NCBI GenBank assembly: GCA_905206345.1
Contig: CAJLGW010000062.1
Span: 1 to 11,464, forward strand
Direction of reading: 5' to 3'
From: an uncultured Sutterella sp.
GTDB taxonomy: Bacteria > Pseudomonadota > Gammaproteobacteria > Burkholderiales > Burkholderiaceae_F
Length of the DNA: 11,464 nucleotides
Part shown: piece after piece, positions 6,371 to 11,464 of the stretch
How positions within the stretch are numbered: position 1 is the stretch's first letter
Layout: each line of letters starts with the position of its first letter
Translations under genes and position numbers: made by a program
The notes under the pieces: generated by a model
What the model was told of the DNA's origin: nothing
The model's input: the letters and a program-made list of their open reading frames with translations, nothing else
Databases searched by the model: none

Positions 6371-7174
6371 ATGAAACGTCGTTCCTTATTGGTAAGCGCT
6401 TTGTGCGTTGTTGCCGCTGGTAGTATTTTAACCGGTTGTTCGGATAAAGCCACTGAAGCTGGTGTCTTGAAGATCGGTTGCTCTCCTGTTCCTCATGCTG
6501 ATATCTTAAAGGCTGCTATGCCCTTATTAGCCAAGGAAGGTGTAAAGCTTCAAGTGATTGAATTTACGGACTATGTTCAACCGAACATGGCCTTGGCAGA
6601 TAAAGAATTGGATGCCAACTTCTTCCAACACAAGCCCTATTTGGATAACTTTAGCCAAGAACGAAAGTTGAGTCTTGAATCCTTGGTCGCTGTTCATATT
6701 GAACCGATGGGTGTGTACTCCAAGAAGGTAAAGTCGGTTTCAGCTTTGACGACCGGCATGAAGGTGGCGATTCCTAACGATCCTACCAATGGTGGTCGAG
6801 CATTGGCTATTTTGGCTAGCGCCGGTTTCTTTAAGATGAAGGATGGTGTGGGTGTCAACGGTACGCCCGCTGACATCATTGCTAATCCTCACAAGATCCA
6901 AGTTATTGAAATGGAAGCCGCAGTGTTGCCGCGTGCTTTGGAAGACGTGGATTTTGCAGTGATTAATTCCAATTACGCTTTGGGCGTGAACTTGAACCCG
7001 ATGAAGGATGCTCTCTTTATTGAAAGTAAGGACTCTCCCTACGCCAATATCGTGGCTGTCCGTAAGGGTGACAATCGTAAAGAACTTCAAGCCTTGACGA
7101 AGGTTTTAACTTCGCCTGAAATCAAGAAGTTTATTGAAGACAAGTACCAGGGCGCTGTGATTCCTGCGTTCTAA
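6371..7174 (+). CDS. metQ: MetQ/NlpA-family methionine-binding lipoprotein
   Basis: This 267-residue substrate-binding lipoprotein belongs to the MetQ/NlpA family, which hands D- and L-methionine to the MetNI ABC importer. The N-terminus is a lipoprotein signal: two arginines, a hydrophobic stretch and the lipobox LTGC with Cys23 as the lipidated residue. The +2 residue is Ser, not the inner-membrane-retention Asp. The mature part shows the family pattern: KIGCSPVPHADIL (34-46), then VIEFTDYVQPN, ANFFQHKPYL, and IPNDPTNGGRAL, the conserved binding loop. TGGAG lies five bases before the ATG. No metN or metI adjoins it: ribB ends upstream and a terminator closes it downstream, so it is an orphan component that must use a transporter encoded elsewhere. 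The family is certain; methionine is the likely but unproven ligand. Confidence 0.9.
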   Translation: MKRRSLLVSALCVVAAGSILTGCSDKATEAGVLKIGCSPVPHADILKAAMPLLAKEGVKLQVIEFTDYVQPNMALADKELDANFFQHKPYLDNFSQERKLSLESLVAVHIEPMGVYSKKVKSVSALTTGMKVAIPNDPTNGGRALAILASAGFFKMKDGVGVNGTPADIIANPHKIQVIEMEAAVLPRALEDVDFAVINSNYALGVNLNPMKDALFIESKDSPYANIVAVRKGDNRKELQALTKVLTSPEIKKFIEDKYQGAVIPAF

Positions 7175-7198
7175 TTAGGATACGACACAAAGAAAATG

Positions 7199-7230
7199 AA
7201 CCGGGACGTTGAAAGACTTCCCGGTTTTTT
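7199..7230 (+). terminator. Terminator of metQ
   Basis: AACCGGGA (7199-7206) and TCCCGGTT (7219-7226) form an 8-bp stem with a 12-base loop, running into six Ts (7225-7230). It lies between metQ and the membrane protein gene, whose start is only 16 bases after the T run. The downstream gene must therefore depend on readthrough or on a promoter overlapping this site. Confidence 0.88.
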
Positions 7231-7245
7231 AATTCAGGGGATTTG

Positions 7246-7887
7246 ATGATTAAGAATCTTTTGAAATCATTGGGAAACGTGAAGCTTCTCTTTATTGGGA
7301 TGCTTTTCATGGCTTTGGGGATCAGTCTCATTACCCGCGTTCTGATCGGCACGACGCCCATCAGCAGTTTGCCTTTGGTAACGGCGGAGATTGCGGGTGT
7401 GACGTTCGGTACAACAACGTTTCTTTTTAATGCGAGTTTTGTGCTCATTCAAAAGTGCCTCTTAAGAGAGCGCTTTGATCACATCAATTGGCTTCAACTT
7501 CCTTTGGCCTTCGTCTTTAGTTTCTTCTTGGATATCTGCATGTGGGTGTTGAGTTTCGTGGATCCGCAACTCTATCTCACCAAACTCTCGCTTTCGATGT
7601 TAGGCAACGTCTTTTTAGGTTTTGGCGTGACGTTAGAAGTCCGCTCCAAGAGCATTCCGTTAGCCGGTGAAGGCCTTGTTATTGCGTGTTCTGTTGTTTT
7701 CAAGAAAAGTTTTTCTAATCTTAAAATTGTGAACGATGTTACGATGGTTGTTTTAGCCGCTATTTTGGGTTGGTTTGTTTTGGGTTCTTTTTATGGGATC
7801 GGTGAGGGAACTTTAATTTCTGCTTTAACCGTGGGGCTTTTTGTAAAGTTCTTTAATAGGGTGTTCGACAAATACCGTTGGGCATAA
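7246..7887 (+). CDS. YczE/YitT-like multi-pass membrane protein
   Basis: This 213-residue protein is an integral membrane protein of the YczE/YitT type (often annotated DUF6198 or 'YczE/YyaS/YitT family protein'). Hydrophobic segments lie near residues 12-33, 45-70, 83-104, 112-132, 164-181 and 185-205, giving about six helices. The C-terminal GIGEGTLISALTVG (184-197) resembles the conserved GxGTxxxALxxG region of this family. No transported substrate or reaction is established. Two start codons are adjacent, TTG at 7243 and ATG at 7246; I choose the ATG because AGGGG (7236-7240) lies five bases before it. The gene follows metQ closely but behind a strong terminator, so a link to methionine uptake is possible and unproven. 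The call comes from the overall pattern, not an alignment. Confidence 0.72.
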   Translation: MIKNLLKSLGNVKLLFIGMLFMALGISLITRVLIGTTPISSLPLVTAEIAGVTFGTTTFLFNASFVLIQKCLLRERFDHINWLQLPLAFVFSFFLDICMWVLSFVDPQLYLTKLSLSMLGNVFLGFGVTLEVRSKSIPLAGEGLVIACSVVFKKSFSNLKIVNDVTMVVLAAILGWFVLGSFYGIGEGTLISALTVGLFVKFFNRVFDKYRWA

Positions 7888-7914
7888 TCTTTTTGGATTT
7901 AAGCTTGAAAGACA

Positions 7915-7952
7915 AAATCGCCATTGAATCGATTAAAGATCAATGGCGATTT
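7915..7952. terminator. Bidirectional terminator between convergent genes
   Basis: A perfect 13-bp inverted repeat (arms 7915-7927 and 7940-7952, AAATCGCCATTGA and its complement) with a 12-base loop sits between the YczE-like gene and the convergent aldo/keto reductase gene. On the minus strand the stem runs into TTTT; on the plus strand it ends TTTCAATTG. It can serve both genes, more convincingly the minus-strand one. Confidence 0.85.
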
Positions 7953-7976
7953 CAATTGTTAGAAGTTTTAATAAAA

Positions 7977-8822
7977 TCAGAAGCTTACATGATCCGGTTC
8001 GAGACCTGAGAAGCCGATCATCGGCAGTTTGTCTAATAGAGCGATGTCTTCTTCAGCGAGCTCAAACGTAAAGCTCTCAAGATTTTCCTTTTGGTGCTCA
8101 GGATTCATCGACTTTGTAATCGGGATGATATTGTGATGAGCAATCCAGCGCAAAATCACCTGAGACGGGAACTTCCCGTACTTAGTTGCCAACGTTTCAA
8201 TTTCTTCTTTATGCAACAACTCGCCATGGCCCAAAGGTGACCAAGCTTGAATTTGAATACCCGAGCGTTGGCAAAATTGAACCGTGGCTTTTTGCATGTA
8301 ACCGGGGTGATACTCGATTTGATTAATGACGGGAGCGATGTTGGCACGGGCTAAGAAACTCACCAAGTGGTGAATTTGGAAGTTGGAAACACCGATGTTT
8401 TTCACGAGCCCGCTTTCATGCAAACGCTCAAAGGCACGCCACGTGCCGACGTTAACACTTTGCCAGGCTAGTGGATCGCCCTTAGTGAAGGGCCAGTGGA
8501 TCAAATAGGCATCGAGGTAATCGACTTGTAAGCGCTTGAGCGTCGCATCAAATGCTCGCATAACGCTGTCGTAGGTGCGATTTGATGTCCAACACTTACT
8601 TAAGATGAAAAGGTCTTTACGGTTGACACTCGTGCGTTTAATGGCTTCGCCCACAGAAGCTTCGTTTTCATAAATGGCCGCTGTATCAATGTAGCGATAG
8701 CCTAAATCAATGGCGTTAACCAACGACTCAACGAGGTTTTCGCCTTCGGGGATTTGCCAAGTGCCAATACCGATCGAAGGGATGCTTTCATTATTTGAGA
8801 GTTTATAGGACGTCATATTCAT
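7977..8822 (-). CDS. Aldo/keto reductase
   Basis: This soluble (alpha/beta)8-barrel enzyme should reduce aldehydes or ketones with NADPH (possibly NADH). The catalytic tetrad is visible, numbered from an upstream ATG at 8843: Asp53 and Tyr58 in DTAAIYENE, Lys83 in LSKCW, and His116 in LIHWP. The family signatures GYRYIDTAAIYENE (48-61) and IGVSNF (150-155) and the cofactor region IPITKS (240-245) are present, as in the 2,5-diketo-gluconate reductase/AKR5-like group. I prefer the start at 8822 (MNMTSYKLS, 281 residues): GGGGGA lies five bases upstream, and family members begin near MTSYKL. The ATG at 8843 has no ribosome site. It stands alone on the minus strand and shares a terminator with the gene facing it. 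Substrate unknown; general detoxification of reactive carbonyls is a reasonable guess only. Confidence 0.92.
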   Translation of the reverse strand: MNMTSYKLSNNESIPSIGIGTWQIPEGENLVESLVNAIDLGYRYIDTAAIYENEASVGEAIKRTSVNRKDLFILSKCWTSNRTYDSVMRAFDATLKRLQVDYLDAYLIHWPFTKGDPLAWQSVNVGTWRAFERLHESGLVKNIGVSNFQIHHLVSFLARANIAPVINQIEYHPGYMQKATVQFCQRSGIQIQAWSPLGHGELLHKEEIETLATKYGKFPSQVILRWIAHHNIIPITKSMNPEHQKENLESFTFELAEEDIALLDKLPMIGFSGLEPDHVSF

Positions 8823-8969
8823 TTTTATCCCCCGATGTGCCATAGTTACATTTCATTTTATGCGAACGATATCGAGGACTTTTTGCGTTAAACCAAATAT
8901 TTTCAATTTTAATGTTTGAGCTATGTCAAGTAACGTACAATCTCAGATTGAATTGAGAGAGTTTGTAAC

Positions 8970-9881
8970 ATGAATGGCAATTTTGACTATTTTTTAATTC
9001 TTTCGGCCTTGGCCTTCCTTTTAGTGATTGTTTTATTGATCAGTCTCTTTAGTAAGGGAAGTTCGAAAAACGAAAAAGTTCTGAGCGCTCCGGTTCGTCG
9101 AGAACGAATCGGTCCACGTCCTGTTGCTCGTCCTAATCCTTACAAAATTCATGCTCTCGAAGAAGCTCCTCAACCACCACGAACCATGACGATGGTTTTT
9201 TATGATGAGGCGCAGCATCCCGTGGCCGTCATGAGTCGCTCGACCTTGGGCGCTCAAAGTTGGGGGACGCACCGCTCTAACGAGTCTTCTTTGCTCACAG
9301 CCTTTATTAATGCTTCTTTTGCAACGCAAGCCAACGAAGTGATCACATTGCATTACCCGCAAGGCAATGTCGGTTCCGGTCGTTTAAGCGTTAAAGCCTT
9401 CGATGAGAAGGGAAATGAGGTAGCTTGTAATGCTTCTCTCTCGTTACGAGGCGAAGATTTTCCGACCTATGATGCGACAGAAGATCTTCAAACTTGGTTA
9501 ATCGAGGCTCCCTTGAGAATTTATCGCAATATCTTTTTAAGGTTAGATGCGATTGAGCAAGCCAAACTTCTTAAGTTGGAGTTTGGCAAGGATGAATTGG
9601 TTGAGAGCGAGGCGTCGGATTTATCCCCGGTTTCGCGTTTGGCTCTATCCTATTTATTATTGGCAAAACTTGCCAAGGACAAGGATTTCTTTGTTCGCAT
9701 GGGACGCTACAACCGTTTCAGCCACTTTTTAAATGTCAATGATGTTCAAGAAAATGAAGCTTTATTCACTCTTGAACGCCTCATCATTTCACAAACATTT
9801 GTCCAAACGCAAAAGTTGCCGTTTTTTTTGGTTCGTACCGCAACCCCTTGTGCTCAGTGGTCAAAAGCTCTGAAATATTAA
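8970..9881 (+). CDS. Unrecognised membrane-anchored protein with a soluble domain
   Basis: I do not recognise this 303-residue protein. Residues 7-28 form one hydrophobic helix with few charges before it, followed by a basic and proline-rich linker (about 29-70, with RRERIGPRPVARP at 43-55). Residues about 71-180 appear mixed beta (for example MTMVFYDEA and VITLHYPQG); residues 190-285 are mostly helical and charged. The shape is a single-pass bitopic protein with a C-terminal domain; topology is ambiguous, though the basic linker after the helix suggests the C-terminal part is in the cytoplasm. Only one or two scattered cysteines and no catalytic motif are seen. GAGAGAG lies about nine bases before the ATG. 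A -10-like TACAAT (8936-8941) occurs in the 147-base gap upstream, with no clear -35. Its codon use looks like that of its neighbours, supporting a real gene. Confidence 0.75.
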   Translation: MNGNFDYFLILSALAFLLVIVLLISLFSKGSSKNEKVLSAPVRRERIGPRPVARPNPYKIHALEEAPQPPRTMTMVFYDEAQHPVAVMSRSTLGAQSWGTHRSNESSLLTAFINASFATQANEVITLHYPQGNVGSGRLSVKAFDEKGNEVACNASLSLRGEDFPTYDATEDLQTWLIEAPLRIYRNIFLRLDAIEQAKLLKLEFGKDELVESEASDLSPVSRLALSYLLLAKLAKDKDFFVRMGRYNRFSHFLNVNDVQENEALFTLERLIISQTFVQTQKLPFFLVRTATPCAQWSKALKY

Positions 9882-9895
9882 GGCAAATCAATACC

Positions 9896-9985
9896 TTTAC
9901 ATCTTCTTTACAATTCTTTTTGCGCCATTTTCAATGAAAACATAGGGTTATCCCTAGGTTACAGATTTTTACATAGAACGTTACA
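9896..9985 (+). repeat. Five (T/G)TTACA direct repeats upstream of the symporter gene
   Basis: TTTACA occurs at 9896, 9907 and 9968, and GTTACA at 9958 and 9980, all on the plus strand. Start-to-start spacings are 11, 51, 10 and 12 bases, close to whole helical turns. This pattern, tandem direct half-sites about one turn apart, is typical of OmpR/PhoB-type response regulators, and the paired TTTAC/GTTACA units recall E. coli OmpR sites from memory. A 14-bp dyad TAGGG-TTAT-CCCTA (9943-9956) lies inside the array. The 227-base gap otherwise holds only the possible peptide gene below. Confidence 0.4.
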
Positions 9986-9993
9986 TTTGAGTC

Positions 9994-10092
9994 ATGAAGC
10001 ATTTAAAGGCTTCATATACAAGCGGGTGTAATCGTTCTCGAAGTCCTAAAACAACTGTTAAAGACACGACCTCTCGCAAGAAGAAAAAATAA
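9994..10092 (+). CDS. Possible 32-residue basic peptide upstream of the symporter gene
   Basis: An ATG at 9994 opens a 32-codon frame ending TAA at 10090-10092, 16 bases before the symporter start. The product is very basic and ends SRKKKK. The start codon is buried in a possible hairpin: ATGAAGC (9994-10000) pairs with GCTTCAT (10009-10015). Only a weak GAG lies before the ATG. It may be a leader peptide coupled to the symporter gene, or a chance frame; no homologue comes to mind. If transcription starts downstream of 9994 it is not expressed. Confidence 0.22.
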   Translation: MKHLKASYTSGCNRSRSPKTTVKDTTSRKKKK

Positions 10093-10108
10093 ATGAAAGG
10101 AGAATGCA

Positions 10109-11368
10109 ATGGCAAAAAAATCTAGTATGAGTCTGCCTATGCAAATGCTCGCCGGTTTGGTACTGGGTGTGGTGATTGGCGCTTTTGTCTCATCAGATTT
10201 GGCAACGACTTGGTTTAAGCCCTTGGGCGATTTGTTCATTCGATTGATTCGAATGGTGGTCGTTCCCTTGGTCTTTGCAACTTTGGTTGCCGGTGCTGCT
10301 GGCATTGCTGACGTGTCCAAGTTAGGTCGTGTAGCAATTAAAACGATTTTGGTCTTTGCTGTTACCACGGCAATTGCCGTGATGTTCGGTTTGATCTTCG
10401 CAGGCGCCATCGACCCCGGTGTCGGTTTGACGCTCTCTACCGAAGGTTTGCAAGCCGCTAACGTGAAGGCTCCGAGCATGATCAAAGTCTTGCTCGACAT
10501 CGTTCCGATTAACCCGATGGAAGCCTTTGCTAAGGGTAGCATCTTGCAAATCATCTTCTTTGCAGTGATGTTCGGTTTCTGCTTGAGCGCTTTGGGTGAA
10601 CGTGGCCGTCCGTTGATTGAGTTCTTCGATATTTTAGGCGACGTCATGATTCGCATGACTAACGCTGTGATGAAGTTCGCTCCGATCGGTGTGTTCGGTT
10701 TGATTTCCTACACGGTTTCCCGTTACGGTTTAGCCGTCTTGTTGCCGCTCGGTAAGTTGATCCTTGCCAGCTTCTTGGCAACGGTGACCTTCGTGGTCGT
10801 GATCTACATTCCGATCATTATCGGTTATGTCCGTATTCCGCTCATGAAGTACATCAAGGTTATCTTTGAGCCGTGGTTGATCGCTTTCACGACGTGTTCA
10901 TCTGCCGCTGCAATGCCGGCTAACTTGTTAGCAAGCCGCCGCTTGGGTTCTTCCAAGACGATCGCTTCCTTTGCAGTGCCGCTTGGTAACACGATTAACA
11001 TGAACGGTACCGCTATTTACATGGGTATCACGGCTATCTTCGGCGCACAAGTCTATGGCATCGATTTGACGATGGCTGACCAAGTCACGATCGTATTGAT
11101 GGGTGTGTTGGCTGCTATCGGTACCGCAGGTGTCCCAGGTGCTGGTTTGATTATGTCGACGATCGTCTTCACGCAAGTGGGTATTCCGCTTGAAGCCGTG
11201 GCCTTGATCGCCGGTGTTGACCGTATCCTTGACATGATCCGTACGTCCATTAACGTGGTGGGTGACTCCACGACCGCCTTGCTGGTCTCCAAGTTTGAAG
11301 GCGAATTGGGCACGGAACCGGTGGACGAAGATGAGGTTGATTCAACCCCTCTGACGCCCGCTAACTAA
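10109..11368 (+). CDS. Dicarboxylate/amino acid:cation symporter (DAACS, GltP/DctA family)
   Basis: This 419-residue inner-membrane protein couples uptake of an acidic amino acid or C4-dicarboxylate (glutamate, aspartate, fumarate or similar) to Na+ or H+. The family landmarks are in order: LIRMVVVPLVFATLV (46-60), the first re-entrant loop TCSSAAAMP (262-270), PLGNTINMNGTA (291-302), the second loop GVPGAG (341-346), and the substrate helix DRILDMIRTSINVVGD (371-386). Asp371, Asp375, Arg378, Thr379, Asn382 and Asp386 align with the GltPh binding residues; the arginine favours acidic amino acids. Two differences stand out: Cys263 replaces the usual Arg or Ser before the SS pair, and the NMDGT motif reads NMNGT, losing the Asp that binds sodium in GltPh. 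AAGGAG lies seven bases before the ATG. The C-terminal tail is short and acidic. Exact substrate not decidable. Confidence 0.93.
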   Translation: MAKKSSMSLPMQMLAGLVLGVVIGAFVSSDLATTWFKPLGDLFIRLIRMVVVPLVFATLVAGAAGIADVSKLGRVAIKTILVFAVTTAIAVMFGLIFAGAIDPGVGLTLSTEGLQAANVKAPSMIKVLLDIVPINPMEAFAKGSILQIIFFAVMFGFCLSALGERGRPLIEFFDILGDVMIRMTNAVMKFAPIGVFGLISYTVSRYGLAVLLPLGKLILASFLATVTFVVVIYIPIIIGYVRIPLMKYIKVIFEPWLIAFTTCSSAAAMPANLLASRRLGSSKTIASFAVPLGNTINMNGTAIYMGITAIFGAQVYGIDLTMADQVTIVLMGVLAAIGTAGVPGAGLIMSTIVFTQVGIPLEAVALIAGVDRILDMIRTSINVVGDSTTALLVSKFEGELGTEPVDEDEVDSTPLTPAN

Positions 11369-11386
11369 CTTGTTCTAATACAAGTC

Positions 11387-11414
11387 GAAACGGCAACCGA
11401 AAGGTTGCCGTTTC
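11387..11414 (+). terminator. Terminator of the symporter gene
   Basis: A perfect 12-bp stem (arms 11387-11398 and 11403-11414) with a GAAA tetraloop begins 18 bases after the stop codon. The 3' arm ends GTTTC; no long T run follows, so strength on the plus strand is uncertain, but position and stability fit. A weaker hairpin AAACCC/GGGTTT (11426-11431, 11441-11446) running into TTCC lies just beyond. The last 18 bases of the window hold nothing I can name. Confidence 0.8.
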
Positions 11415-11464
11415 AGACTGTTGACAAACCCAAAAATTAAGGGTTTTCCAAGGGACCTAAATCA

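Noticed and set aside
8823..8843. Seven-codon N-terminal extension of the aldo/keto reductase
   Set aside because: The upstream ATG lacks a ribosome site; GGGGGA inside this stretch serves the ATG at 8822, which fits the usual family N-terminus.
9943..9956. TAGGG-TTAT-CCCTA resembling part of the I-SceI homing site
   Set aside because: Only the first few bases agree with the known 18-bp site; more simply a short dyad within the regulatory region.
10012..10656. Long minus-strand frame (214 codons) opposite the symporter gene
   Set aside because: It lies antisense to a clearly conserved transporter; its Lys/Thr/Ala-rich composition is what the complement of a membrane-protein gene gives, and it has no recognisable domain.
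11421..11449. TTGACA near the right edge as the -35 of a promoter for the next gene
   Set aside because: No acceptable -10 lies 16-18 bases downstream; the region instead forms a small AAACCC/GGGTTT hairpin.
1..11464. CRISPR arrays, insertion sequences, tRNA genes or attachment sites
   Set aside because: I looked on both strands and saw no regularly spaced long repeats, transposase-like frames, tRNA cloverleaf signatures or flanking direct repeats.

Overview
The window looks like a piece of chromosome from an anaerobic or microaerophilic Gram-negative proteobacterium. A gut-associated betaproteobacterium such as Sutterellaceae is my best guess, from overall gene content and the E. coli-like style of RibB and MetQ. 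That placement is inference; no taxonomic marker except 40 bases of 5S rRNA is present. Most genes stand alone or in pairs, and several are closed by compact hairpins with GNRA loops (GAAA at 63-66 and 11399-11402, GCAA at 6231-6234).

Layout. Bases 1-40 are the 3' end of a 5S rRNA, closed by a strong terminator (49-80), so the window starts at the end of an rRNA operon. A patatin-family phospholipase (142-978, +) follows, convergent with a small two-helix membrane protein (1027-1263, -). An operator-rich gap (1264-1424) leads into the core of the window, a two-gene operon. Its first gene joins the iron-sulfur end of NuoF to a GltD-type FAD/NAD(P)H oxidoreductase (1425-3431). Its second is a full-length multi-cluster [FeFe] hydrogenase with an intact H-cluster (3443-5293). 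Immediately after the hydrogenase stop codon lies an FMN riboswitch (about 5303-5440) with a plausible translation-controlling platform, then ribB (5545-6198) and its terminator. Next come a MetQ-type methionine-binding lipoprotein without metN or metI (6371-7174), a YczE/YitT-like membrane protein (7246-7887), a convergent aldo/keto reductase (7977-8822, -), an unrecognised membrane-anchored protein (8970-9881), and a dicarboxylate/glutamate:cation symporter (10109-11368). The symporter is preceded by a helically phased array of TTACA repeats and a possible 32-residue peptide gene.

How the genes may work together. The hydrogenase pair most resembles the glutamate-synthase-linked (group A2-like) [FeFe] hydrogenases. 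NAD(P)H would be oxidised at the FAD of the GltD half, and electrons would pass through iron-sulfur clusters to the hydrogenase to make H2, or the reverse. The maturation genes hydE, hydF and hydG are not in the window. The FMN riboswitch and ribB directly downstream may tie flavin supply to this flavoprotein operon, although ribB probably also has its own promoter inside the end of hydA. The remaining genes look like ordinary nutrient uptake and redox housekeeping.
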